From positions 186,001 through 250,000 of the forward strand of contig JAVLUZ010000323.1 in NCBI GenBank assembly GCA_036768485.1: a stretch of 64,000 nt of DNA, written 5' to 3'. The translations under genes were made by a program, and so were the position numbers. How positions within the stretch are numbered: position 1 is the first letter of the stretch; each line of letters opens with the position of its first letter. The DNA is from Mermis nigrescens (taxonomy: Eukaryota; Nematoda; Enoplea; Mermithida; Mermithidae). Shown piece after piece: positions 11,201-24,200 of this stretch. The notes under the pieces are model-generated. The model was not told the origin of the DNA. It did no database searches and saw only the letters and a program-made list of their open reading frames with translations.

Positions 11201-14200
11201 AGAAAATACGGGCGAATAGCGTAATTCTTAGTAAAATTGGTATCAATTGAAAAAAATTAAAGTTCTACAAAAAACAACGTAAATTTAAAATTTTAATGCA
11301 TCGGTATCTATACCAAAAAACATTAAAATAATAGAAAATCTCTCAGTTAATATCTTATAAAAACACAATAACACGGCGGTTGAAGGAACTACGTGATTTA
11401 GTCGACCTTTCGCCAAGAATTTATTTTAAAAGACTATATATGATACTTGATTTAGCGAACAGATTGTCCAGAACACACGTGGGCATGGGCGAAGGGGTTT
11501 AGACCCTTCCGAGCATTAGGCGAACCCTTCCAGACCCATCGGAATGGAATTTTGGCATATTTCTAAGGTATTTGCGAGTTATGCACCATTCAGACTCGCA
11601 GAATTTAGCTGCCCATTTATAGTCTCCAAACACATTCCATGAATCGGCCCTCGAGTCTAGCCAATTATTTTGCTTACTCATCAGTCTATTTTTAATTTAA
11701 ATGCTTGAAATTCGTAAGTTTTACATGTTGCTCCACTCAAATTACTATATCGTACACTAGAAAAAACATACATTAGATTTCGTTATTTTTGTTCATCTGC
11801 TTGAACATTTTATAATGCTCTTGCTGGCTCGCTTTATTACTAGAACAGTTTGGCAATTTGCCAGAGCTATGCTTTCAGTTTAAGTAAATTTTTAAGTCTA
11901 ATAACCTATTTTCAACTTGTCCAAATCCTCAAAAACAGCATGTATGCTGTAATTATAGTCTGAAATCGGCAAAAAAATGCACATATGTTCAATTAAATAA
12001 TCCGGGATGCATAATTTAATAAATGCACCAGTCTGTAAATATCATTTCATATATGTGAGCATATTCAAAAAGGACTAAAATATAAAAGGAACAAAATACA
12101 TAAAGAAATCTTAAATCTTGTTTGTTAGGCTCTAAAATTACGCTGACTGACTCATTTTTGTTATTTTATTATTTCTTTTACTGATTTTTAATTTTCTTCT
12201 CATTTTTTACTCATTTACTCATTTTTTATTTTCTTACTCGTTTCTAACTCATTTTTTATCAATGCTTATACTAATCGTATAATGGTGTAACTGTACGTAA
12301 CTATCAAATTTATTCTGTGTCCAAACGCTTGCATTTCGGCTTTTTGTGGTCATTTCCTAGTAATGTGATTCATAGCGATGCAAAAATCGCTGAAAGCACT
12401 TCTTTTTACTTGTCTTTTCCGGTTTTGCGTCCCATGTTGCCTTGTTATCATTATTATTATCGCTCTATCAGTCACGCGTTCACCTTACGCTGACAATAAA
12501 TTTTTGTACTGTATATTATTTAGTGCACAGAAGAAATAATAAATGCTAAGGTAATAATAGCTTTAAATCCAGTGATTTGCAACATTAATCTAAAATAGGC
12601 CGTTTCACACGTTCCTGGAAATAGTTTATCGATTTTGTACAATAAATATATTCAAAATTATAAACAAATGTGAAATGTTAGAATTATATAACCTGTGAAA
12701 TATAATTCATATAAAATCAAAAGGAATCGAAAATTTAAAAAAAATGAATTTGTTCAAATTTAGCAATTGAATCTATATTCTTTAAGAGCAAAGATTCACT
12801 GCGATTTCAGAATGACCTGGTTTCTTCAAAGTCTCAATCAACTTCCCTTTTGTGTTGTCAAATCAAAAAATCGTATTTCAGTGGACAAATTCCCTTTTTT
12901 CCTTAGTTTTTTGCTTCTTCGCGTGAATAAGCTAGTCGTTTCCGATTGTGAAAATATCTTCAAAATATATCAGAAACGCATCACTTAATGCAATGCTTGT
13001 ACATGAGCAGCGACCAAATTCAAGGGGTACGAGGGGTCAAAATTTTAGAATTTAAAAAGTGCCCAAAATGAATCGTAGCGGCTGAGTTGTACCATTTTTT
13101 AGATGTTTCTTAACGAGATCTAGCCATTAGGCGTCTAAAATTGCGAGAAAGACGCAAATTTTGTTTGAAAAATCAATTATGAGAGGTCTGTTGAATTTTC
13201 GGTGATCCTTAGTATTCTGGGGGTCCTGACTAGACATGAGCAAGTCTGACAGTCCGATGGGGTAAATCGCCAAAACAACACATAAGATCAGTTCTGGAGG
13301 TCTATCGATTTATAGAGGGTTTGACATTTTCGGGGGTCTACACGCACCCCATGCCCACATTTTGTAAAAAATCTCACAACTTCATAAAGTCAGTTTTTGC
13401 TAAAATTCTAAATTTTAATATATCCAATTTTGTTACACATCTCGCAGGCATAACCAAGATAATCGATAATCAACAGGCGAAAGTCAATAAACTAGCAATG
13501 AATAAATAAATAAATAAATAAATAAATGAACGTTTTTCAAGTTAATTTGTTTTATTTTAAAAAGTCGATGCGAAAGTCAATAAACTAGCAATGAATAAAT
13601 AAATAAAGAAATAAATGAACGTTTTTCAAGTTAATTTGTTTTATTTTAAAAAGTCGATGGTCTTAAAAAGCAAAGTAAGTTTAACAGTAACAAAAATTGC
13701 GAAAAAATGGTAGTATATTATACATCACAAAATCTTTTTTATTTTTCCCAACAATTATGCGAAACATAAATTAGATAATAGATATTAAATTTTCAATTGT
13801 CAAACAACAAATTTTCCTTAACCGGATCACTTTACCGTTTTACGCCCTTCGAATGGTTCATTCTTTGTACAATTATGGCGAATTGCGTCGTGTTAGCCAT
13901 GGACCAGCATTTGCCGAAAAAGGACAAAACCCCGATATCCTTGACGCTAGTAAGAAGCAGATCCGCAAAATGCTTTTATTCGCTCAAAATATTCCTTAAT
14001 TGTTTTAAACTTATTTTAAATGGATTTAAGGTCAAGCAATCGTAATTTTTAAAAGCTCGCTCAAATTCAAATTAAAATGTGTCCTGCGAAAAATTATCCT
14101 GTGCTACTGCTAATTATTTTGTCATTTACTCTAAATTTGAATTTTGAATTTTCTTTTTTTGTCGATTCGACCGACTTCAAAATATACTAGGATTACATGG

Positions 14201-15230
14201 AGAAAAAGAAGAAAATTCTCTACGCCTAATCACAATTCAAGTCAGTGTTTTTTGTATTCGGCAAAGATTTTTCCTAATGTACAAGAACTTTTCAGAGCCG
14301 TTTTTGTACAAATACAAAGATTTTCGGGAAAAATAAAAACTGTAAAAAGGTGTAAAATTCCCAAAAATTTCGGCACGTCCTATATATCTTTAAAATGGCA
14401 GAATTTGTATTTTTAGTAATTTTTGGCGTTAGAAACCCAGAAATTAGCTAAAATACACTACCAAAGGTCGAAAAACCATGTTTTACCACACTAAAATCGC
14501 TACAGTACCATATATTTTAGTACACAAAAATGTGCATGTACAAAATGTATAAAGACTTTCGGGGACCATCTTTGTACATGTACAAACGGACTTTGTGCAA
14601 AAAAAACTGGTTCAAGTAAGAGGGTGAACTAAGTTGCAAAATTGTGGAATAAGGTTTACTATTTGAAGAGTAAATTTTGTTCTTATCGCCTTAAAAGCGG
14701 CACAGAGTTTTCTGCTTTATTTCTTTTATCAGTATCTCCGGCTTTTGTTTTTGTTTTGGATATGTCTCAGAGCTAGAACATGGAAACAATGACCATTTAA
14801 ATATATGTATAAGGTCAATAATATTTTACTCCATTACGATTCACTTAATTATATGCTACATGGCACGTAATGACGTTTTCTTTTTCTATCAATTTCCTTT
14901 TAGTTCTTTCTCTATTTGATGATTTTGCTGTAGGAAAACTTTTAAATGTCTAAAAATTCTTCATTTTTCAGGAAAAAACGGAGCCATATTTTATGGGTAT
15001 TTTCACGGTTGAGTGCATTTTAAAAATAATAGCGTTTGGCTTCGTTCTTCACAAGAATTCCTACCTGCGGAGCGCATGGAACGTATTAGACTTCATTGTC
15101 GTTGTGAGCGGGTAATTTTTCGATTTATTATGTTATTTTTTGTGTATTTATTTACTTATTTATATATTTATCCATTTATTTATCTATTTACTTATTTATT
15201 TATTTTTTTAATTAATTAATTATATTATAT

Positions 15231-15277
<47 letters not shown>

Positions 15278-18200
15278 TTTTTTATTTATTTATTTATTTA
15301 TTTATCTATTTATTCATTCTATTTATTTGTTGAATATCCTTTATTTGCATTTTGTTTGCTTTCCTTTCTTCCTTGACCTCTTTTCCCTTTCTTTCCTTCT
15401 TTCTTTATCTATTTTGTCACATTGGCGACTTCCTGTTATTTCACATTTAATACGATATTAGAGATTTTGTGATTTTGAGTTTATTGAAGAAATGGTTTTT
15501 CGGTGTTTTTGGGACAAAAACGAAAAATTAAGCGAATCTATTAATCATTTATTAAAATGTTAAAATGAAGATTATCATCGTTTGTTGTTTTTTAGCAAGA
15601 AATGTAGTATTCGAAAAAATAATCAATAGATTGAAAGAATTATCTTTAAAAATATTTAAAAAAATTAGAAGAGCCAAATTCGAACGCTGTTTTATTCTAG
15701 TTTCTAACAAAAATGCGTGTGAAGTCCTCTAGGGCTAACTTTTGCTCTATATAAATTCGGTTGTTTATTGGCCAATGTTAGTGATCCAAAGCTAGCCGTT
15801 AGTATGGAGTCTTGCAATAAATTGGACCTGATGATTTATTTTATTTTAATTTATTTTTAATAAATTATTTAACCTAATTTCTCTTTCAAAATTTAAATAT
15901 AATTTTTAATTTGGTTTTAATTTTGCCTTAGTTATTTGACAAAAATTTCTCTGCACGCCCCTTCTAATTTAAAGAATCGCCTCGGTTGAAAATGAAGGCT
16001 AAATTTGGTTAATTTCAATTTTTTAGCCTGATAACTGCTTTTCCTACTGGCTCTTCGAAACAGGAAAGTGGTAGCGATGAAGGCGGTGCGTTAAATTTGA
16101 GAATTTTGCGAGCCGCTAGAGTTTTGAGACCACTGAAGCTGGTCTCCGGAATACCGAGTGAGCTAATCGATTAATTAATTTATTTATTAATTATTTATTA
16201 CTTAAGTGAACGAACTTATTTGGCAGTGTAAAGCTTCTTATAGTAGGTAAGCTTCATCCATCGTTCACAAAAATATTTTTAAAACAAGACTGTGATTTTT
16301 TTCGAAAATCTAAAAATTTACGGACGACCAAATAAATTTTAAATTGCTCTATAGATTTAGGAGATACACTAAATTTTTGGTCGTATAAATAACCTAAAAC
16401 ATTAAGAAAACAAGTTTTTTTTGTTAAGAAAAAACGAAAGGCGTTTAAAGCTGATCTTTGCCTCAAATTAAGTATCAATCAGCAAGATGCTCAGCTGGCT
16501 TTTCAATTTTTGTATATTTTTCGTCACCTTCCACGATTAAAATAGTTTTAAAAAACTTTGGAGGCCACAAAGCTGTATTTTTAGAATTTCGGCGGCCTGG
16601 TCTCCTCCGCCGCGCCCACTCTAAGCACGTGCCTATTGAGAATCAGAAAAATCTCCAGTAATAAAAAACAAGAATAATAATAAAACAAGAAAATTTAAAA
16701 TTAATAAAACAAACAAAACAAAAACCAACAACAAAAAATATAATAACGAAACATATAGGAAGCTAAACGAAAGAATAACTTCCCCGCCTGGACCTGATAA
16801 TTTTATGTAGATTTTGGGCCCTTCCGTATTTCCATTTCCATGCTCGAAATTTTATATTTCCACACAAAAACGCTTGTCTGCTCCTCGGTATTTTTCAGTC
16901 AATGAATAATGATTTATTTTGGTCATTGATTTAAAAAAAATAATAGATTTTGCTTTGTTGACTTTATAAGCAAACGAACCGTTAAACTTTCAATTAGCGT
17001 TTCGCAATAATGAGGGTCTAAAATTTTTTATTGTTTATTCTAAAGTCACCGCGCATTCAAGAAAAATTAAATAAGTTGTCCTTGATAATATGGATTATTG
17101 ATATTTTAAATTGCCTCTACTTCTTTTATATTTGCGGTATCAATAATATAATTTTGAAATTCCGTGAAAAAATAATGATAAATGTTGAATAAATAATCAA
17201 GTAACGAATTCATCGACAATTAAAAATTTCAATTTTTCAATTATTTATTTTGTTGCCAAATCATCAGGTTTACAAGTTGTGCTGAAATCAATTTTATGCG
17301 CTATGGCGCCTCTGCTTCAAATCGCCATTTTGGTATTGTTTGCCATAGTCGTCTTCGCTATCATTGGCCTTGACTTTTACAAGGGTGCTTTTCATGCTAC
17401 TTGTTATGATAATAAAGGTAAACGTCTGGGACTTATTGTTGCGTAAATTTTACCTTTTTTAAAATTATTCTATAAAAATATGTATAAAGAGAAGGTATAT
17501 TAGATTAATTATGAGTATAAGCTATCTTTTTTCATTTGAGATTGCTTTATATTTTGTTGCGCATTTTTACGATTTAAATTTATCAATAGGTACTTATTTA
17601 ACAATTTGTCATTATTTATTTGAATCTAATCGAATTAAATTAAATCTAATTAAATCTAATTAATTTAATTTAATCTAACACGCGTTGTGTTCATAATTTT
17701 ATTCGCGAACGTCCTTTAGCGCCCTTAACTTCGGAGTGGAAAAAATCATAACTTTCAGAATAAGAAGAACAGCCGAGCTGATACCCATGCATAACTCGAT
17801 CCGCGGGGGTTTCCTTTTCCGTTTTAGAGGATATGATTGGAAAAACGTACAACCATGCATGCTCAGCATAGGAATTCTGATTGAGGCTTTACATCAAGTG
17901 CTTTTTTGGGCCCAAAAACAATAAGAATGCTTCAAGAGACGCCATATTTTGACGTTTCTGACAATGATGTCTAATTTAACATTTTTGAGCAAACAGGTAG
18001 TTAAACACGCTTAAAACAATACTTATTTTACGAACTTTTTGGAATTTTTTCGAAAAACTACGAATTTTCGGGGAGGGGTGGAAAAATTTCTGGGGGTATG
18101 GGTGTGAGGGGTAGAAAGCCCCAATCATTAGCTCAAAGATCGCTAAAAACGCTTAGAACAACAATCTGCAATTTTTCGAAAATCAAAACTTTCGGGGCCA

Positions 18201-21200
18201 TTCCCCTGAGATCATGCTTGCGTTTAAACCGATTTTGGGGATCAATTTTCCTATCGTGCGAAATTCTAATTTCCTTCGCTTTCTTCGTTAGGCGAAATCG
18301 TCCTATCGAAACAAACTCCTTGCTCCAAGAAGAAAACGTCGGGCGATTTTAGTTGCCCCGCTAATTCGGAGTGCCTGGAAGGATGGGAGGGCCCCAATTC
18401 GGGTATCACGCAATTCGACAATATCGCCTTCGCTATGCTTACCGTGTTCCAGTGCATTACGATGGAAGGCTGGACTAGCGTTATGTACTACGTAAGGGGA
18501 CTTTACCAGCAGCTTGAGTGAGATTCACAATTTATAAAAAAAATTTATAATTTACGAAAAGCAAAAATTAATAAAAATTACAATTTATAAAAAAATTACA
18601 ATTTAAAAACGTAATTTACGATTTATAAAAAAACATTTACAACGTGCAATGAGTGACACTAATAAGTTTAAGCTCACTTGAACGAGCGCAATTATTTTGT
18701 AATTGGTGTTGAAAGAGTAGAAATAATTTTAAGTGAATTTCTCGTTTAACCCGCGAGTTTGCGTTTCAGAAAGCATTCATATATGAAGCGAAATTTTGTT
18801 AAGTAATGATGGATTTGGCTGCTTTCGCTTATTATATTAAATTTATCGTTGGTAGCGCGTCAGCGCGTACCTAAAATATACTTGGGTACCCCTAAGAAGT
18901 TTAAATTATTTTGTAGGCGTTTTGTTTACACTCAATAGCCACTGTGTGACGAGCGTGCAAAGTTTCACTGTAACGTTATAACATAATTTTTTCATAAATT
19001 TTGGTCGGTCACACAAGTTTGCTAGCGCAATATTGCATCCTGGTCAGTCTAATTTATTTTTTAATGTAGACAATTGAATGAGCTCTACAGCGATTTTTCT
19101 AAATTTTTTAAGTGACTCACTCCTGGAGTAGCAGTGTAAAGAGTGTTAACATCTAGGGTTGAAAAAACATTTTAGTTGAGTTTTCGACTTGTTTATGTAT
19201 GCTAAATTCTATTCACTACGGATCAAGGTTTACGCGATGAATTTGATCGCCTTTGTTTCAAGTCAATGCGGAGTTAGTTCTGGCACTTTAAAGTTTACAC
19301 TCTCGTGCTTGACGAAAAAGCACGTTTTTACCTTCTTTTAGTTTGTCAAGCGCTCCGGTTGTAAACTGGGAAATACGAAGTACTATGAAAATAAAGTACG
19401 TCTCAAGGATTACACGTCGCACTTAGACGCATTTCTTTAAAGTAAATACAGAGGTACTTCTAGTGGTGCAAAATTTAAAATTTGAGGTAAAATAAAGTTT
19501 AAATTCTGTGGTAAAAACATGTCTTTGATCGTTTTGTCCGTCAACTACTTCAGTTATTAGTTCCAAGAATTTTTTCTGATAGAAATGTGCTACGGCTTAA
19601 GGGCTACTTTCCGCTTACCAGCAAACTTTTTACACTCAATACGGAGTTAGATCTAGGGGTTCAAACTTTAAAGTCTAGCGAATGGTGTGTATAACAGGTT
19701 TTGTTCAAGATTTCTCTGCCAACATTCCCGCTCATGAGTCGGGATAAATTGAACAAAACAGAAAAAAGCACCTTCTAATGGCTATATGTCGCAGCAAACC
19801 AGCAACATTGAGTTATTTATGGGGGTGTAAAGTTTCGAATCAGGGGTGTAAAATATGTGAAAAAAAGACGTTTTATCCCTATTTTGATTATTAAATATGT
19901 CAAATATTTTGAGGGACATACGTTTTCCAAAGGCTACAAACTGGCTCTAATTGAATTTCTTCGCACTCAATGAGGAGTTAGGTTCAGATTTCAAAGTTTA
20001 CAATGTGGAATGATGGAAAATCACGTTTTTTGTCCCTTTTTCTGTTCTCCACTTTCTCCGATTGAAAGTCAAGATAGTCAAATAGAATGAAAATAAAGCA
20101 CTTTATAAGGGGTAAACGTCTTAGGAAATGGCGTTTGTTGGCATGAATATTTAGCTTTTTCTGGGGTGTAAAGTCAAAAATTGGGTGTCTTAAACGTGTT
20201 TCTGTCTTGTTTTTTCAGTCAACTTTTCCGGTTATGAGTCTGGACTTGATATCTAGTATACAAATGGTACCAGAAATCAAACATGATACGCCAGTTGGGC
20301 GCATTTCTTTATACTCAACAGTGGTGTGAAGTGCTTTACATCTAATATTTATTTGCCATCAGGCCATTGTAAAGACTTAATTTTTTCATAAATGTTGATC
20401 GTAATATCAGAATTACGAATTTGACTAATATCTTCTTTACACTCTGTGGTTGTGCAAATTTTACACTGCAAATTAACTTTGGTTTTGGAGCCTTGCGGAA
20501 GCTTAATTTTTCAAAAATGTTTTACGTAACGTCAGAATAACGAATCTACGAATCTCATTGTAAATTTTCTCTACACCTAGTACTTGTGTAAGGTTTGCAC
20601 TATTCCTTTATTGTTAATGTGTAGTTTACACTATATATCTATCTTACTACCAGAGCCTTGCAAAACGTAATTTTTTTAAAATATGTTCCGTAGTTTGGAT
20701 TACGAGTTTCACTGTAAGTATTATTTACACTCAGTAGTTATGAAAAGTTTGCACTGAAAATTAAGGTTAGTTTCAGAGCGTTGCAGAAGCTTAATTTTTT
20801 CCAAATGTTCCATGTAACGATAGGATTACGAATCTGACCGTAAGTGTTCTTTACACCTAATATTTGGGTTCAATTTTTGCTGAAAACCTTTGATCTGTTT
20901 AAATAAGGTAAGTTTGTCCTTTTGAAAAATGTTGTTCAAAACAATATTGTTTTACGTGTTCATGGACTGCTGCCATTATTGTGGCATGTTACCGTATGTG
21001 TTTACTGACTGAATTACTCAAATTATGCTGGAAAAGATGAATATACTTGGGATTTTTGGAGTATTAAGGATATAAAAGGAGGGGACCAGGAAAAAATTAC
21101 CTATGTAAATGCCTAAAGTCGCAAAACCTGTTAAAAATCAAACTTTCTCTAATCATCGAAAAAAGTCGAAGCATATTCTGCGGCCCCTGAAAGAGTTTTC

Positions 21201-24200
21201 AAATAATTTGCAATGCTTCACATAAGATGTCTAAACATAATCTAAAATATTTACTTCTTGTAAATTGCTTGCTTGCTAGTTGCAACGCTGACTTGCTTCG
21301 TATTGTGATTCATAGAAAACTAACACTAATTGTATTTAAAAGTGTTTTATTTTGTTATCAAGAGCATTATAGCAAACAAACCTGGCATCGATGGGTTAAT
21401 GTAATAATCTTTAATGCAATTATTAATGTAATGTTAATGTGAGCTATTTCACGTGAGCTTACGTGTTTCCTACTGCTTTAAACCAACAAGTTCTTTGATT
21501 GTCTTGAATGCATCGATGTTTGCTATTTCATTCGATTGGCTTGTGAAGTCGCTCCTAGTTTACTCCTTCCCATAACTACTGCATAGCTAACTTGCTGCTT
21601 TTTCAATCGTTTTTTGGTGCAATAGTTTATTTCTATATGCAGGCCGCAGAATGTACTTCGATTTTTCGCGTTCTTAGAGAAAGTCTGATCTTTAACAGAT
21701 TTTACGATTTTAGGCATATGCATAGATCGTTTTTTTCTAGTAACCTCCTTTCACATGCTTAATAATCCACAATCCCAAGTATATTCATCCTTTTTGTTCT
21801 ATCGGAGCATTTTTCTTTGCTAGTATGCATATCATAGGAATCCAAGTGCAATCGGACAATTGTTGAATTGTTCAAACCATGTTGTACCTTAACTATGACA
21901 AATGGTTTAAGCTATGAAGGTATCATATTCATTCAACAAGCTCACTCGCTTCATTGAGCTTACAAAATTAGCTGTAGCATTTCTGAAAATCATTAAATAC
22001 CTACCTGTTCTCTTAGTCATCATTTTACAGTGTCTTGTGACGCAGACTAAGTTTTTTCAACATACACAAATCTGTTGATTTTAATTCTATCGACAAATAT
22101 CGAAGGAATAGTCAGAACCAGACATGCAGATGGGGGTTTAAGGAGGTCTAGACCTTAGATACACAGCACAGCTGATCTAGAGGACGGGATCGGACAGTCT
22201 GAGGGGAGATCAAAAATTGAATTTTCTGGGATCAAAATGACCTGAAAAGCTAGTCTAAGCGCTAAAATAGCGCTAAAACTACGTTATTGCACAGTTTCTG
22301 GCCAGTTCGAAGCACTTTCGAAGAAAATTTTTAATTTTCATTCGTTTTTAGCCATCTTTTTGCTTCGTATTTCGTACAAAATTTTCCATGGGGTGGATCT
22401 AGACCCACTACTCCCCACATGCATGACTGGTGTAGGCCCCCCTAAGAATGAATAAAATGAAAATTTTGTTGGAAAAATGAGGCAAAATGGAAACCAAAAA
22501 CGGATGAAAATTGAAAATTTTCTCGAAAGTGGTTAAAATTGATCATAGAGTATGTAATAACGTAATTTTAACGCTATTCTAGCTCTTATACCAGTTTTTC
22601 AGGTCATTTTGGCCCAAAAAACTCAATTTTCGACCCCCTCCCAGATCGGTCATGCTGTGCACCTATGGTCTGGACCAGACATGCACGTGGAGGAGGCAAG
22701 TTTGTAGTTCTAGACCCTCAGAGTGGGAAATGAAAAACTTTCTCGGGCAAATGATGGAAAATAAAGGCGAAAAACGAATGAAAATTGAAGATTTTCTTTA
22801 AAATTGCTTAAATTGATCAGAAACTGTGTAAAACGCAGTTTTGACGCTATTTTATCGATGATACCAGTATTTGAGGTCATTTTAGCCCAACAAAGCACAA
22901 TTGTTGACCCACCCCAGACCGGCTGGGCCCCCATACCAGATCGGCCATGCTGTGCATCTTTGGTGTGGACCTACAGGATTCTCTGGGTTTTCCGTATGTC
23001 GCCAGAATAAAATTTTCTAGCCTTTTTCATATTTTTTTATAAGAATGGATAGAAGTCGACAAAAATGATTTGTTTGCCTCTACCATCAATTTTTCGGCCT
23101 TTTTCTTACGTTTAATAGATTTTTCAATCCCCTGGAACGTACGTGAATGCTGCCCACGTAGCATCTTATTTTTCAGCACACTGGTACACGCAATTCACGT
23201 ACTAATTCACGAGATTACTATTTTTTCAGACAAACGATGCTTTGGGGGACCGGTTCAATTGGATTTATTTCATATCGCTCATTGTTCTAGGCTCATTTTT
23301 CATGCTCAACTTGGTTCTAGGGGTCCTTAGCGGGTAATTTTTAGTCAGCTTATTGTTTATGATTGTTTTTAATATAATTTTTATTCATGTGAATTAAGCG
23401 ACCAATTTTTCTTCGATTTTCAACGCGTTGGATTTATTTTTGCTCCTCGATTTAATTCTTTAACTATTTAATTATCCGATTATTTGTTCCTTATTGCTAA
23501 CTTCTTCAAATTGCGTTCTTCATTTTTGTCCATCTCGTTTATTTTTTGTACGTACTCGTTCGTTTATCGCTACTAATTGTAGCGAATTCGCCAAAGAAAG
23601 AGAACGGGTCGAAAACAGGCGGGAATTTCAAAAATTTCGGCGTCAACAGCAACTGGAAAGGGAGTTAAGCGGCTATATGGATTGGATATGCAAAGCGGAG
23701 GAGGTGATTTTGAGCGAAGAACGAACAACCGACGAAGAGAAGGCGGCCATAATGGAAGGTATTTGCCGTCATCAGGCCCGTAACCAGGATTTTTTTGAGG
23801 GGAGGGCCGAAAATTTTGAAGTCAAATATTTAGAGAACCATTAGTAAATGGCCAAGAACTAAAAGCATTTTTGAGCCTATCTCGATGAGCTCTATACAAT
23901 GTTGTTGAAAAATTTCGATAGAATTTTGGAAAAATTTTAACTTTCTTTCACACTTAAATGGAACAAACCAGACGTTTGAACTGTTAATGCAACTGATTTC
24001 GCATCCATCTATCAACAAACCATTTCTCAACGTTTTGACTTAGAATCCAATCTTCAGGTTTTGTAATGATAACCAGTATAGAAAAGGAATAATTGGGCGC
24101 GAAGCGTCGAGAAAATGTAACATGTTCTACTTATCTAACTCAAATTTGAGCGATTCTGAGCGGGATGGAGGACCAAACTATGCATAAACTCGGAACATTT

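Larger units (their letters stand above)
10613..13843 (+). other. Intron 2: U12-type AT-AC intron
   Basis: The intron starts with ATATCCTC, one base off the minor-class donor consensus ATATCCTT. It ends with AC at 13842-13843. TTCCTTAAC, an exact match to the U12 branch-site consensus, lies at 13814-13822, about 22 bases before the 3' end, slightly farther than usual. No AG occurs in the last 60 bases. Only these boundaries give the conserved IEWPPFEW. It also contains the 93-bp tandem duplication at 13477-13659; I see nothing specific in the remainder. Confidence 0.92.
18492..23229 (+). other. Intron 7 (4.7 kb)
   Basis: Holds a long degenerate tandem array (about 18900-20900) and a cluster of family B repeats (about 22120-22975). 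No coding exon found. Confidence 0.55.

Noticed and set aside
13950..14045. Extension of exon 3 reading frame beyond 13949
   Set aside because: The donor GTAAGA at 13950 and the seamless join to exon 4 ([15 protein letters not shown]) define the exon end.
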